A stretch of 64,000 bases of DNA from Sphingomonas chungangi (GCF_013778325.1 NZ_JACEIB010000027.1:1-64000); one strand, 5' to 3'; counted from the first letter of the stretch, positions 42,999 through 53,235 are shown. Translations and numbers: made by a program. Notes: generated by a model not told the origin, from the letters alone.

Positions 42999-44009
42999 TC
43001 AGCGTTCGCCCCGCCGCACCTCCAGCCCGCGTTCCCAGGCGAGCGCGTGCGCCACGATCGTATCGAGTTGCCCGTAGCGCGGCTGCCAGCCGAACGTCTC
43101 CAGGATCGCCTCGTTGCCGGCGATCAGCGCGTCGGGATCGCCGGCGCGACGCCCTTCCATACGACGCTCGATCGAAAGCCCGCTGATCTTCTCGACCGCA
43201 TCCAGCACCTCCAGCACCGAGAAGCCGCGCCCATAGCCGCAATTGAGCGTCAAGCTGCGCTCCGGCTCGGCGATCAGCGCATCGAGCGCCAGTACATGCG
43301 CGGCCGCCAGATCGGTGACGTGAATATAATCCCGCACGCCGGTGCCGTCGGGCGTCGGGAAGTCGGTGCCGAACACCGCGACATGGCTGCGCTTGCCCAG
43401 CGCCGCCTCGACCGCGACCTTGATCAGGTGCGTCGCCCCTTCGGTCGCCTGCCCTGCGCGACCATCCGGATCGGCGCCGGCGACGTTGAAATAGCGCAGC
43501 GCGCAATAATTGATCGGATGCGCGGCCGCCGTGTCCTTCAGCATGATCTCGGTCATCAGCTTGGACATGCCGTAGGGATTGATCGGCACGGTCGGCGTGT
43601 CTTCCCGCACCGGGCTGACATCGGGCACGCCGTAGGTCGCCGCGGTGGAGGAGAAGATGAAATGCTTTACCCCGCCGGCCACCGCCGCCTCGATCAGCGT
43701 GCGGCTGTTGGCGGTGTTGTTGCCGTAATATTTGAGCGGGTCGGAGACGGATTCTGGCACCACCACCGATCCGGCGAAGTGCATGATCGCGCCGATCCCG
43801 AAGCTTTCGATCGTGCGGGCGAGCAGTTGCGCATCGCCGACGTCGCCCTCGACGAAGCTCGCCCGCGCGTCCAGCGCCCAGCGGAAACCTGTGCAGAGAT
43901 TGTCGAGCACCACCGCCTGCCACCCGGCATCCTCCAGCGCGAGCACGGCGTGGCTGCCGATATAGCCGGCGCCGCCGGTCACCAGCACAGGAAAGGGTTT
44001 GGTCGTCAT
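42999..44009 (-). CDS. galE: UDP-glucose 4-epimerase
   Basis: The 336-residue enzyme interconverts UDP-glucose and UDP-galactose. It shows TGGAGYIGSH (11-20), FSSTAATYG with Ser121, and YGMSK with Tyr146 and Lys150, followed by LRYFNVAGADPDGRAGQ, which is diagnostic for GalE. The ATG at 44009 lies 3 bases after the stop of the S9 peptidase, so the two may share a transcript. It could supply galactose units to the EPS although it is 13 kb from the main locus. Confidence 0.93.
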   Translation of the reverse strand: MTTKPFPVLVTGGAGYIGSHAVLALEDAGWQAVVLDNLCTGFRWALDARASFVEGDVGDAQLLARTIESFGIGAIMHFAGSVVVPESVSDPLKYYGNNTANSRTLIEAAVAGGVKHFIFSSTAATYGVPDVSPVREDTPTVPINPYGMSKLMTEIMLKDTAAAHPINYCALRYFNVAGADPDGRAGQATEGATHLIKVAVEAALGKRSHVAVFGTDFPTPDGTGVRDYIHVTDLAAAHVLALDALIAEPERSLTLNCGYGRGFSVLEVLDAVEKISGLSIERRMEGRRAGDPDALIAGNEAILETFGWQPRYGQLDTIVAHALAWERGLEVRRGER

Positions 44010-44012
44010 CCG

Positions 44013-45938
44013 CTATCTCCCCCTCAAGTAGCGATCGAACCACTCCACCACGCGCTGCCGCTCGTCGGCGACATGGGCCGGATCGTGGAAACCGTGGCCT
44101 TCATCCGGGTAGATGACAAGGCTCGTCGGCACGCCGTGGGTCTTCAGCCCGTTCCAATATTCCAGCGATTGGCTCGGCGGCACCTCGATATCGCGCTCGC
44201 CGACGGTGATCAGCGTCGGTGTCTTCGCGCGATCGATGAACTGGATCGCCGAGATATCCCAATAGGGCTTGCTGTCTTCGTAGAGGCTCTTGCCGAAATA
44301 GGGGATCATCCAGGTGTTGATTCCGTTCGTGCCGTAATAGCTGATCCAGTCCGATATGCCGGCGCCTGCATGGATCGCCTTGAAGCGATCGGTCTGGGTG
44401 TTGGCCCACATCGCCATGAAGCCGCCATAGCTGTGACCCTTGAGGCCAAGCCGGGCGTCGTCGATCGGCGCGACCCGCTCGGCCGCATCGATACCGGCGA
44501 GGATGTCCTTCAGGTCGCCGCCACCGAAATCGCGCTTGTTGGCGGCCACGAAGGCTTCGCCCTGCCCGTAACTGCCGCGCGGATTGGGGTAGAACAGCCA
44601 GTAGCCCGCCGCGATCAGCGCGGCATCGTCGCCCTTCCAGAGAAATTCCGGCGTCACCGCAGCGGCTGGCCCGCCATGGACGACGGTGATCATCGGCGCC
44701 CTGCCGGTCGTGGCGACAGCGCCGCGCGGCGCGAGCAGCCAGCCCTGCACGTCATGGCCGCCGCTCTTCCAGGTGATGCTCCGCGCGGACACGATCGGGC
44801 GGTAGGCGCCGTTGTCGGTCGTGATCTGCACCGGGGTCGCCACCGGGCCGGCGAATATCTCCGGCGCGTGCTCATAATCCTGCGCGACCATCGCCATCGT
44901 CCCGGCCTTGGCGAAGGCGGCCCCACCGCCCTCGGCATCGACCTTGGCGCGCGCGGTCCAAAGCGGCTCTCCGGCTCCGCCCGCCGGATCGACCGGGACG
45001 ACCGCCGCCTGATCGCCGAGCAGCGCCGTGGTCCGGATGCCGCCCCCGCCCTTGTCCCACTGGAGCGAGGTGAAGGTCCCGCGATAGCCGGGTGTGACGT
45101 CTTTCGCGACGCCGCCGGCGAACGGCACCGTCCAGATGTCCCCGCCGACCGAGCCGAAATCGCTCATCAGCCCGCCGATGAAGGCGACCGTCTGCCCGTC
45201 GGGCGAGATGCGCGGAAAGTTGGCCTGCGCCGCCGGCGCGGTAATGGTGCGGACCGCACCCGTCGCGGCATCGATCGCGTCGATGGTCGCGACCCACCAG
45301 TTGACGTCGCCATTGCCCTTCGCGGTCGTGGCGACGAAGCCCTTGCCGTCGGGCGTCCAGTCAAATTCGTAGACGAAGCGATCGGGCGGCGAGATGGTGC
45401 GCAACGTGCCGCCGGACGCCGGCACGACGGCGATCCTTTTCTCGTCGTTCGCCTCGCCGATCTCGCCGACCTGCCGCGTGCCGGCCTGCACTGCGCCCGT
45501 TTCCTTCTGCGCGCCGATCGTCACCAGCAGCGCGATGCTGCGCCCGTCGGGGGACCAGCGCGTGTCCGCGGCGAGGCCATTGACCGTAGCGAGCCGCCGC
45601 GCATCCCGCCCGCTCAGCAGCATGAGCGTAGCGGTGCCCGCACGCCGATCGCGCGCAACGAAGACGAGCTGGCCGTCCGGCCCGTAGGCCAGCGCCGAAT
45701 AGTCGCAGACCTTACAGGGGTCGATCCGCGCGAGAACATGGCCGTCACTGGCCCCGCGCACCACGATCGCGCCGTGCGAAGCGACGAGCGCGTCCGGCTC
45801 CTGCGCGCTCTCGACGCTGGCGACGCGATCGCCGGCCGGCGCGATGACGAGCCCGGTGAATTGATGGAGCGGCTGGGCGGCAAGCGGCGCGGCCGAGGCG
45901 AGGAGGAAAGCTAGCGCCGGAGCGATACTGGTGCGCAC
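44013..45938 (-). CDS. secreted S9-family prolyl oligopeptidase-like peptidase
   Basis: The 641-residue protein has a signal peptide (about 1-21, ending AAPLAAQ), an N-terminal beta-propeller with WSPDG and WTPDG blades, and a C-terminal alpha/beta hydrolase domain with GHSYGG (nucleophile Ser503), GERDIEVP (Asp) and DEGHGFHD (His). This is the S9C acylaminoacyl-peptidase/DPP-like layout found in the sphingomonad periplasm. The GTG at 45938 is used with AAGGG upstream. It is divergent from acsA (133-base gap). Substrates are probably short peptides. Confidence 0.88.
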   Translation of the reverse strand: MRTSIAPALAFLLASAAPLAAQPLHQFTGLVIAPAGDRVASVESAQEPDALVASHGAIVVRGASDGHVLARIDPCKVCDYSALAYGPDGQLVFVARDRRAGTATLMLLSGRDARRLATVNGLAADTRWSPDGRSIALLVTIGAQKETGAVQAGTRQVGEIGEANDEKRIAVVPASGGTLRTISPPDRFVYEFDWTPDGKGFVATTAKGNGDVNWWVATIDAIDAATGAVRTITAPAAQANFPRISPDGQTVAFIGGLMSDFGSVGGDIWTVPFAGGVAKDVTPGYRGTFTSLQWDKGGGGIRTTALLGDQAAVVPVDPAGGAGEPLWTARAKVDAEGGGAAFAKAGTMAMVAQDYEHAPEIFAGPVATPVQITTDNGAYRPIVSARSITWKSGGHDVQGWLLAPRGAVATTGRAPMITVVHGGPAAAVTPEFLWKGDDAALIAAGYWLFYPNPRGSYGQGEAFVAANKRDFGGGDLKDILAGIDAAERVAPIDDARLGLKGHSYGGFMAMWANTQTDRFKAIHAGAGISDWISYYGTNGINTWMIPYFGKSLYEDSKPYWDISAIQFIDRAKTPTLITVGERDIEVPPSQSLEYWNGLKTHGVPTSLVIYPDEGHGFHDPAHVADERQRVVEWFDRYLRGR

Positions 45939-46071
45939 GGATCACCCTTGTTGGTCACAAGCCCCCACGTAACAGCGATAGCATGTCGATGCGCCCGCGC
46001 AACGGCCGTGATGACCCTTGCAACCACCCCTTCTCCGCATCACAAGGCGCCGCACAGTCCGGGAGGAAGCC

Positions 46072-47952
46072 ATGGCCGAGAGTCGTACCGTGCAGCATCA
46101 GCGTTCGCTCGACGATCCGGACGGCTTCTGGCTGGAGCAGGCCAAGGCGCTCGACTGGATCACGCCGCCGACCAAAGCGGGCGACTGGTCCTTCGACGAG
46201 GCCGAATTCCATGTCCGCTGGTTCGAGGACGGCGTGCTCAACGTCTCGGCCAACTGTCTAGACCGGCACCTCCCCGAACATGCCAACCGCACGGCGATCA
46301 TCTGGGAGCCGGACGACGCCAGGGTCGAGCCGCAGCATTTCACCTACGCCGAGGTGCATGCGGAGGTCTGCCACTTCGCCAACGTGCTGAAGGCGCAGGG
46401 CGTGAAGAAGGGCGACCGCGTCACCGTCTATATGCCGATGATCCCGGAGGCCGCCTTCGCGCTGCTCGCCTGCGCGCGGATCGGCGCGATCCATTCGGTG
46501 GTGTTCGGCGGCTTTTCGGCGGATTCGCTGGCCGGGCGTATGGAGGATTGCGGCAGCGCCGTCGTCATCACCGCCGACGAAGGCCGGCGCGGCGGCAAGA
46601 CCGTCCCGCTCAAGACCACGGTGGACGAAGCCGCGAAGATCTTCGGCGGCGTGAAGACGGTTCTGGTGGTCAAGTGCACTGGCAAGGACGTGCCCATGAC
46701 CAGAGGCCGAGACGTCTGGTATCACGAGGCAGCATCGAAGGTGCCCGCCGATTGCCCGCCCGAGCCGATGAAGGCCGAGGACCCGCTGTTCATCCTCTAC
46801 ACCAGCGGATCGACCGGCAAGCCCAAGGGGGTGGTCCACACCACCGGCGGCTACCTGTTGTGGGCCACGCTGACGTTCAGGACGACGTTCGACTACAAGG
46901 CGCCGGAGGTCTTCTGGTGCACCGCCGACGTGGGCTGGGTGACCGGCCATTCCTATCTCGTCTACGGCCCGCTTGCCAATGCGGCGACCACGCTGGTCTT
47001 CGAGGGCGTGCCCAATTGGCCGACCGCCGCGCGCATCTGGGAGGTGGTGAACCGCCATCAGGTCGCGACGCTCTACACCGCGCCAACCGCGTTGCGCTCG
47101 CTGATGAAGGAAGGCGACGACATCGTGAAGGCGACGTCGCGCAAATCCTTGCGCCTGCTCGGTACGGTCGGCGAGCCGATCAACCCGGAGGCGTGGCGCT
47201 GGTATCATGACGTCGTCGGCGACGGCCGCTGCCCGATCGTCGACACCTGGTGGCAGACCGAAACCGGCGGCCACATGATCACCCCCTTCCCAGACACCCC
47301 GACCAAGCCGGGATCGGCGACGCTCCCCTTCTACGGCGTCGAGCCCAAGCTGCTCGACGGCGAGGGCAAGGAATTGCACGGAGAGGCCGAGGGCAACCTG
47401 ATCATTGCGCGCGCATGGCCCGGTATGATGCGTGGCGTGTGGGGCGACGAGAAGCGCTTCTTCGAGACCTATTTCCGCACCTTCCCCGGCGTCTATACGA
47501 CCGGCGACGGGGCGCGGCGCGATGCCGACGGCTATTGGTGGATCACCGGCCGGGTCGACGACGTGATCAACGTCTCCGGCCATCGCATGGGCACGGCCGA
47601 GGTGGAAAGCGCGCTCGTGCTGCACGACGATGTAGCGGAAGCGGCGGTGGTCGGCTTCCCGCATGACGTTAAGGGCCAGGGTATCTACGCTTATGTGACG
47701 CTCAACTCCGGCGTCGAGGCGAGTGAGGATCTGCTGAAGGCGCTCAAGGCCCATGTCCGCCACGAGATCGGGCCGATCGCGACGCCCGACGCCATCCAGT
47801 TCGCCCCCGGACTGCCCAAGACCCGCTCGGGCAAGATCATGCGCCGCATCCTGCGCAAGATCGCGGAGGGGGAAATCGGCGCGCTGGGCGACACCTCGAC
47901 GCTCGCCGATCCTTCGGTGGTCGACGATCTGGTCAGGAACCGCGTCGGCTGA
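46072..47952 (+). CDS. acsA: acetyl-CoA synthetase
   Basis: The 626-residue AMP-forming ligase activates acetate. It shows [15 protein letters not shown] (P-loop), [56 protein letters not shown] and [10 protein letters not shown] with Lys588, the lysine acetylated by Pat-type enzymes in this family. ATG 46072 has GGGAGGAAG upstream. It stands alone, followed by a stem-loop. Confidence 0.96.
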   Translation: MAESRTVQHQRSLDDPDGFWLEQAKALDWITPPTKAGDWSFDEAEFHVRWFEDGVLNVSANCLDRHLPEHANRTAIIWEPDDARVEPQHFTYAEVHAEVCHFANVLKAQGVKKGDRVTVYMPMIPEAAFALLACARIGAIHSVVFGGFSADSLAGRMEDCGSAVVITADEGRRGGKTVPLKTTVDEAAKIFGGVKTVLVVKCTGKDVPMTRGRDVWYHEAASKVPADCPPEPMKAEDPLFILYTSGSTGKPKGVVHTTGGYLLWATLTFRTTFDYKAPEVFWCTADVGWVTGHSYLVYGPLANAATTLVFEGVPNWPTAARIWEVVNRHQVATLYTAPTALRSLMKEGDDIVKATSRKSLRLLGTVGEPINPEAWRWYHDVVGDGRCPIVDTWWQTETGGHMITPFPDTPTKPGSATLPFYGVEPKLLDGEGKELHGEAEGNLIIARAWPGMMRGVWGDEKRFFETYFRTFPGVYTTGDGARRDADGYWWITGRVDDVINVSGHRMGTAEVESALVLHDDVAEAAVVGFPHDVKGQGIYAYVTLNSGVEASEDLLKALKAHVRHEIGPIATPDAIQFAPGLPKTRSGKIMRRILRKIAEGEIGALGDTSTLADPSVVDDLVRNRVG

Positions 47953-47957
47953 TGTTC

Positions 47958-47974
47958 ACCCCTTCGTCAGGGGT
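47958..47974 (+). terminator. stem-loop after acsA
   Basis: ACCCCT (47958-47963) pairs with AGGGGT (47969-47974) around a 5-base loop, beginning 6 bases after the acsA stop. Only a short, mixed T tract follows, so efficiency is uncertain. Confidence 0.45.
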
Positions 47975-48012
47975 TGCTGTATAAGGCGAGTCGTTCGTCA
48001 CGGAGGCTTGCC

Positions 48013-48651
48013 TTGTACCGCCCGCTCATTCTGGCCGCGCTGGTGATGCCGGTCGCCGCTTATGCCCAGCCTGCACCGTCGGCGCCCGCGCCGCGCCAGA
48101 TGCCGACCTATCAGGATGACGATGCACAATGGCGCGGCGGCACGTCTGAAAGTTACGGCACGGCGGATCTCCATCACCACGTCGACCAGACGCCGGCGCC
48201 ACCTCCGGTTCCGCAGGGCTATGGCTATGATCCCTATGGCGGGCCGGCGTCTGCACAGCCGCAGGCCTCGGGACCGGGATCGGGACCAGCGACGGGATCA
48301 AACCCGCAGCCGGCGCCGGCCAACGGATGGAAAACTCCCAAGCCATACGCCCGCCAGGATCAGGTCGATCAGGGCAGCCCCAACGACGCCGCGCACCGCG
48401 CCGATCGCGCCCGCACCGCGTCACTCAATCGCCGCCCGTGGCAAGGCTATAACGGCGCGTCGATGACTGGCTCGTCCGGCAGCTATGCCGCCGAACACGC
48501 GCAATATCAGGCTGCACTCGCGGCACACGCGCAGGATATGCAGCGCTATCAGGCCGATCAGTCCGACTATCAGCAGCACCTGGCCGATTGGCGCCAGCAG
48601 AGCGACGCCTGCGCGCGCGACGCCTATGCGTGCGGTGGCGGGCCGGACTGA
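48013..48651 (+). CDS. exported Pro/Gln/Tyr-rich protein of unknown function
   Basis: The 212-residue product has a signal peptide (about 1-19, ending VAAYAQ), then a Pro/Ala/Gly-rich disordered stretch and a C-terminal Gln/Ala/Tyr-rich helix-like region (EHAQYQAALAAHAQDMQRYQ). Two Cys lie near the end. The TTG at 48013 is chosen because GGAGG lies 7 bases upstream; a TTG at 47974 would add 13 residues. No family recognised. Its last 28 bases overlap the convergent PHA-system gene. Confidence 0.6.
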   Translation: MYRPLILAALVMPVAAYAQPAPSAPAPRQMPTYQDDDAQWRGGTSESYGTADLHHHVDQTPAPPPVPQGYGYDPYGGPASAQPQASGPGSGPATGSNPQPAPANGWKTPKPYARQDQVDQGSPNDAAHRADRARTASLNRRPWQGYNGASMTGSSGSYAAEHAQYQAALAAHAQDMQRYQADQSDYQQHLADWRQQSDACARDAYACGGGPD

Positions 48652-48965
48652 TCGGCAGGTTTTTCGAGCATCTTCTGCGCGCTGGTCTGCACGAAGCCGG
48701 AGATCGCGCCCGCCATCATCGACAGCATCATCGGCACCTGGACGGAGGCGCGCACCACAGCTTCCTCCACCATCATGTCGACAACAACTTTCTGGCCCAT
48801 CGCGGTGACGGTCATCGCCAGCCGGTCATCGCCGGTCCAGTGCGCCTGCACCGTGCCGCCGCCGGGGATATGCCGCTCCAGCTTGGGGATGCCGGCGCCG
48901 ATGCGCCGCTTGGCCTCGGCCTTGCCGAGCGTGTGGGGAATGTCGAATTGCATCGTGGACGCCAT
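48624..48965 (-). CDS. polyhydroxyalkanoic acid system family protein
   Basis: The 113-residue protein opens FDIPHTLGKAEAKRRIGAGI and continues with a hydrophobic VMMLSMMAGAISGFV-like stretch, the pattern of the PHA_gran_rgn family, whose members are encoded near PHA granule genes in some bacteria. No other PHA gene is close. The ATG is at 48965. The gene overlaps the preceding convergent gene by 28 bases. Confidence 0.7.
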   Translation of the reverse strand: MASTMQFDIPHTLGKAEAKRRIGAGIPKLERHIPGGGTVQAHWTGDDRLAMTVTAMGQKVVVDMMVEEAVVRASVQVPMMLSMMAGAISGFVQTSAQKMLEKPADQSGPPPHA

Positions 48966-48989
48966 GCCACCTCCAACGCCTGAGGACGG

Positions 48990-49007
48990 TGCCGGCTCCT
49001 ACCGGCA
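48990..49007 (-). terminator. stem-loop downstream of flagellin
   Basis: TGCCGG (48990-48995) and CCGGCA (49002-49007) pair across a 6-base loop, 19 bases after the flagellin stop on the minus strand. No T-run follows. Confidence 0.4.
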
Positions 49008-49025
49008 TCGCCCCGCGCTGGGAAG

Positions 49026-49850
49026 TTAGCTCAGCAGCTTCATCACGCCCTGCTGCGACTGGTTCGCCTGGGCGAGCATCGCGGTGGCGGCCTGGTTGAG
49101 GATCTGCGCCTTGGCGAGGTTGGTGGTTTCGGCGGAGAAATCGGCGTCGGAGATGCGCGACTTGGCATCGGTGAGGTTGGTGACGTTGTTGGTCAGGTTG
49201 TTGACCACCGAGTTCAGCTGGCTTTCCGACGCTCCAAGACCGGCGCGGACGGTATCGACCTGCTTCAGCGCATCGTCGATGCCGCCGGTCGTCGCGAGAG
49301 TCGTATTGGCGTCGGCCTGCGTATCGACCTTGAGGCTGAGCGCCGCCGACACCTTGTCCAGCTTGCCGATCACGATGTCGACCGTCTGGCCCTTGTCGGA
49401 GCCGGTCTGGATCGTGGTCGTCGTGTCGGCGGTCATGCTGAACATCGGTGCGCCGTTATAGTCGGTCTTGACCAGCACGCTGCCGATCTGGTTCTGTAGC
49501 TGGCTCACCTCGACCTGCATGTCGGCGCGGTCATCGTCGCTGTAGGTGCCCGAGGCGGACTGGACGGCCAGCTCGCGGATGCGCTGGAGCATGTTGGTGA
49601 CTTCGCTCAGCGAGCCTTCGGCCGCTTGGGCGAGGCTGATGCCGTCGTTGGAATTGCGGATCGCCTGGTTCATGCCGCCGATTTGCGACTGCATCGAGTT
49701 GGAGATGGCGAGGCCGGCGGCATCGTCCGACGCGGAATTGATGCGCTTGCCGGACGACAGGCGGGACATGGCGGTCTGCAGGGCGCTGTTGGCCAGACGC
49801 GAGCCGTTTTGCGCACGCAGAGCGGCGCTGTTCGAATTGATGACGGTCAT
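49026..49850 (-). CDS. fliC: flagellin (short form)
   Basis: The 274-residue protein has conserved flagellin ends: [14 protein letters not shown] and [26 protein letters not shown] at the N terminus, and [19 protein letters not shown] plus [15 protein letters not shown] at the C terminus. The variable outer D2/D3 part is nearly missing, as in other alphaproteobacterial flagellins. It stands alone, without hook, cap or chaperone genes. Sphingomonas sp. A1 uses a related flagellin (p5) at the cell surface as an alginate-binding protein, so a non-motility role is possible here. ATG 49850 has GGGAAGC upstream. Confidence 0.93.
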   Translation of the reverse strand: MTVINSNSAALRAQNGSRLANSALQTAMSRLSSGKRINSASDDAAGLAISNSMQSQIGGMNQAIRNSNDGISLAQAAEGSLSEVTNMLQRIRELAVQSASGTYSDDDRADMQVEVSQLQNQIGSVLVKTDYNGAPMFSMTADTTTTIQTGSDKGQTVDIVIGKLDKVSAALSLKVDTQADANTTLATTGGIDDALKQVDTVRAGLGASESQLNSVVNNLTNNVTNLTDAKSRISDADFSAETTNLAKAQILNQAATAMLAQANQSQQGVMKLLS

Positions 49851-49876
49851 AGTGCTTCCCCCGGACGGTCAGGCGG

Positions 49877-49902
49877 ATATCGCCGCCGTCCTGTGTTGGT
49901 TA
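49877..49902 (-). promoter_or_regulatory. possible sigma-28-type promoter of flagellin
   Basis: On the minus strand TAACCAAC (49895-49902) and GGCGATAT (49877-49884) are 10 bases apart, compared with the consensus TAAAGTTT-N11-GCCGATAA. The -10 match is fair and the -35 match poor. Confidence 0.25.
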
Positions 49903-49951
49903 ACGACCGGGAAGCCACGGACTTGCCGCTAGACGATGGTCGAACGCATCG

Positions 49952-51691
49952 TCACGGCACGATCCCGAGCGCATTCGCGCGATCCGCCAGCCGGGGCGCC
50001 GCCGCCGCCGCCGCTTCGAAATCGGCCTTGGCTCCCGCCGCATCGCCCCGGCGCTGTCGGATGATCCCGCGCCCGTAGAGCGACCAGGCCATCCTCGGCT
50101 CCTTCGCCAGCACGGCGTCATAATCCTGCAACGCCTTGTCGAGATTGCCCATGCGCAATTCGACCAGCCCGCGACTGTCGACGAACGCCAGATCGCCGGG
50201 CCGCTGCCGGACCGCCGAATTGCAATCGGACAGCGCGGCCTCCAAGTCCGTCCCGGCCAGAGCGCGCGCCCAGCAGCGGCCGTTGAGCGCGCCCGGCCTC
50301 CGCGCATCGTCCGGATGCGCCTTGATCCACAGATCATATTGCTCGACGGCGCGCGCCGACTGATCGACCTCCGAGAACAGGCCACCGAGCTGGAATCGCT
50401 CGTCGGCGGCCGGCGCGGCCGCCTGCGCCGCCGCGCCGAGATCGGCCAATGCACCCGCCTTCCTGCCCTCGCGCAGCCGCAATTCGGCGCGGTCGATCAG
50501 GGTATCGACGTCATCGGGCTTGAGCCTGATCGCGGCATCGAGATCGGCCGCGGCCTGCGCGCCCTGGCCGGTCGCGGCATAGGCGCCGGCGCGCTGGACG
50601 AGGTAGCGCGGCTCGGCCGGCGCCTTGGCGATGGCCTGGGTGAATGCGGCGATCGCGGCTTTGGCGTCATGCTGCGCCATGGCGACGGCGCCCTGTCGCG
50701 CATAGCCGTCCGCATCGGTCGGCTCCGCATCTCTCGCGGGAAGCTGCACAGCCGCGCCGCTGCTGTCCTGATAGTGCGCGGTGACATTGAACACCGGCCC
50801 GCCCTCGTAGGTCAGGAACATGCGATGCTGCGCGTTCGAGACATAGATGCGGTGGGCGATGAAGAAGTCCGATCCGATCAGCATGTCGGTATCGATATCC
50901 ATCTGCCCGATCTGGATGCGGACGTTCCTGATCTCTTCCTGATCGAGCTTGAAGCTGGCGAAGGGCGCCGTCCAGACGCGCATGACCCCACGCCCGAACC
51001 CCCTCATCACGCCGGCCGGCTGAACCCCGGGGCTGTCCGTCCTGATACCGGCGCGCGCAGCGGCGGCGAGCGAGACGACGGTGGTCGACGCACCGGTATC
51101 GAAAGTCGCGCGCAGCTTCACGCCGTTGAGCTCGATCGTGCCGATCGTGTGCGGGTTGCGGGCATCGCGCGATGCGATGTCGATCTCCGAATAGGGCCTG
51201 CCTGTTGCCCAGTAGGCGAGATCCATGCGGCCGCATCCCTGCGGCTTCATCAGCCGGATCATGCCGTGGGGCAGATCATATTCGACATCCGCGAAGCCCA
51301 GGATGTTCTGCCCGAGCATACCCGATCCCGGCGTCTCGCTGCCGCCGACCAGGAACTGCACATTGGGCAGATCGACGCCGGCCAGGGTGAAGGTCTTCAC
51401 CGTCGCGACGCTGATCGACGCAGTGCCGTTGATGCCCTTGACGTACATGCCCGGCGGCCCGGGCTCCAGCCGCAGGCCCAACGTCGCGGCGCTGCCCGGC
51501 GTGATGCCGCTGTAGAAAGCGCCGCTGTCCGCCATCAGGCGCACCGGCGAGCCGTTGATCTTGACGTCCACCATTGGCCGCAAGGCTTGCATGGTGACGG
51601 GCAATTCGGCGATCCGGCTGACCGTGCAATCGGCCAGCGCCGGCGACGCGATCGTAAACAGCACACCGGCAAGCATCCAACGCACGCCCAC
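49952..51691 (-). CDS. secreted retropepsin-like aspartyl protease fused to TPR repeats
   Basis: The 579-residue protein has a signal peptide (about 1-20), two retropepsin-like halves with active-site motifs MADSGAF (Asp55) and TFDTGAS (Asp198), then from about residue 330 several TPR-like helical repeats (DGYARQGAVAMAQHDAKAAI and similar). Having both DSG and DTG in one chain forms an intramolecular pair, not a homodimer as in retroviral proteases. Related gag-asp proteases are seen in Caulobacterales and sphingomonads (PerP-type). Start GTG 51691 has GGGGA upstream. It stands alone. Confidence 0.8.
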   Translation of the reverse strand: MGVRWMLAGVLFTIASPALADCTVSRIAELPVTMQALRPMVDVKINGSPVRLMADSGAFYSGITPGSAATLGLRLEPGPPGMYVKGINGTASISVATVKTFTLAGVDLPNVQFLVGGSETPGSGMLGQNILGFADVEYDLPHGMIRLMKPQGCGRMDLAYWATGRPYSEIDIASRDARNPHTIGTIELNGVKLRATFDTGASTTVVSLAAAARAGIRTDSPGVQPAGVMRGFGRGVMRVWTAPFASFKLDQEEIRNVRIQIGQMDIDTDMLIGSDFFIAHRIYVSNAQHRMFLTYEGGPVFNVTAHYQDSSGAAVQLPARDAEPTDADGYARQGAVAMAQHDAKAAIAAFTQAIAKAPAEPRYLVQRAGAYAATGQGAQAAADLDAAIRLKPDDVDTLIDRAELRLREGRKAGALADLGAAAQAAAPAADERFQLGGLFSEVDQSARAVEQYDLWIKAHPDDARRPGALNGRCWARALAGTDLEAALSDCNSAVRQRPGDLAFVDSRGLVELRMGNLDKALQDYDAVLAKEPRMAWSLYGRGIIRQRRGDAAGAKADFEAAAAAAPRLADRANALGIVP

Positions 51692-51754
51692 GGCACATCC
51701 CCGATTCGTCCCCCGCTGCCAGCCTAGCGGGTCTCGGGGCGGAGGAAAGCCGTG

Positions 51755-53101
51755 CTATTTCAGCAGGACGAGCTCTTCCGCCATGGTCGGGTGGAGCGCG
51801 ACGACATCGTCGAACTGCTGCTTGGTGAGGCCCGCCTTCACCGCCACCGCCGCCGCCTGCAGGATCTCGGGCGCGTCCGGGCCGATCATGTGGAGGCCCA
51901 GCACCTTATCGGTCGAGGCATCGCAGACCATCTTGTAGAGAGCGCGCTCGTCGCGGTTGGCGAGCACGTTCTTCATCGGGCGGAAATCCGACGAATAGAC
52001 CTTCACCGTGCCGTAGCGGTTCTTCGCCTCGGCCTCGGTGAGGCCCACGGCGGCTATCGGCGGATGGCTGAACACCGCGCTCGGCACGCAATGATAGTCG
52101 ATCCGGCGCGGATTGTTGCCGAACTGGGTGTCGGCGAAGGCGTGGCCCTCGCGGATCGCCACGGGCGTGAGCTGGATGCGGTTGGTGACGTCGCCCACCG
52201 CGAAGATCGAGGGCACGGTCGAGCGGCTGTCCTCATCCACCTTGATCGCGCCCATCTCGTCGATCGCGACGCCCAGCGCCTCGAGGCCCAGCCCCTCGCT
52301 GTTGGGACGCCGGCCGGTGGCGAACATCAGGCAGTCGGTCTCGATCGGGTCCTGCCCCTTGGCGTGGACGAGCAAAGTGCCGTCTTCGCGCTTCTCGACC
52401 TTCTCGAAGATGGCATTGAAACGAAAATCGATGCCCTTCTTTACCGAAATCTGGAGCAGGCGATCGCGCACGCTGGCATCGTAATGGCGCAGGATGTCCC
52501 CGCCGCGGTTGACCAGGGTCACCTTGGCGCCGAACTCGTTGAAGATGCCGGCGAATTCGTTGGCGATGTAGCCGCCGCCGGCGATCACGATGCGCTTCGG
52601 CACATTGTCGAGATGGAAGGCCTCGTTGGAGGTAATGCCATGCTCGTGGCCGGGGCAGGACGGCACGGCGGGCCGCGCGCCTGTGGCGATCAGGATAATC
52701 CGCGCGGTCTTGCGGGTCCCGTCGGCCAGTTCGATCTCATTCGGCCCAGTCACCACGGCGCGCTGGTGGAAGGTCTCCACGCCATGGCTGTCGAGCGTGT
52801 TCTGATAGAGCCCTTCCAGCCGGTCGACATCGGCCAGCACATTGTCGCGCAGCGTCTTCCAGTCGAAATCGCAATCCGGCACCTGCCAGCCGAAGCGCTT
52901 GGCGTCCTTCAGGTCCTCGGCGAAATGCGCGCCGTAGATGAGCAGCTTCTTGGGCACGCAGCCCCGGATGACGCAGGTGCCGCCGACGCGATATTCCTCG
53001 GCCATCGCCACCTTCGCGCCGTGCGCGGCGGAAATGCGTGCCGCGCGCACTCCGCCTGAGCCGCCGCCGATCACGAACAGGTCATAGTCATGATCGGGCA
53101 T
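51755..53101 (-). CDS. gor: glutathione-disulfide reductase
   Basis: The 448-residue flavoenzyme reduces GSSG with NADPH. It shows FAD-binding VIGGGSGGVRAAR, the redox disulfide GGTCVIRGCVPKK (Cys43, Cys48), NADPH-binding IVIAGGGYIANEFAG, and C-terminal HPTMAEE (His437, Glu442). Variants GYIANE with Arg nearby indicate GR rather than dihydrolipoamide dehydrogenase. ATG 53101 with AAGGA upstream. Divergent from lepB. Confidence 0.93.
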   Translation of the reverse strand: MPDHDYDLFVIGGGSGGVRAARISAAHGAKVAMAEEYRVGGTCVIRGCVPKKLLIYGAHFAEDLKDAKRFGWQVPDCDFDWKTLRDNVLADVDRLEGLYQNTLDSHGVETFHQRAVVTGPNEIELADGTRKTARIILIATGARPAVPSCPGHEHGITSNEAFHLDNVPKRIVIAGGGYIANEFAGIFNEFGAKVTLVNRGGDILRHYDASVRDRLLQISVKKGIDFRFNAIFEKVEKREDGTLLVHAKGQDPIETDCLMFATGRRPNSEGLGLEALGVAIDEMGAIKVDEDSRSTVPSIFAVGDVTNRIQLTPVAIREGHAFADTQFGNNPRRIDYHCVPSAVFSHPPIAAVGLTEAEAKNRYGTVKVYSSDFRPMKNVLANRDERALYKMVCDASTDKVLGLHMIGPDAPEILQAAAVAVKAGLTKQQFDDVVALHPTMAEELVLLK

Positions 53102-53235
53102 GGAGGTTCCTTCGCGTGAGTGTCGCGGCGCGATGTAGCGAGCGGATCGCGTTCCGCCAACGCACTGTGCCGATTAGACTGATCGGAGGGCCGACTCAGC
53201 TTGACCTCCGCCGGCCCCTCTCGCAAAGCCCGAAC

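Noticed and set aside
43047-45914. 955-codon open frame antisense to galE and the S9 peptidase
   Set aside because: Codon content is His/Arg/Asp-rich with no motifs, while the minus genes are clear enzymes.
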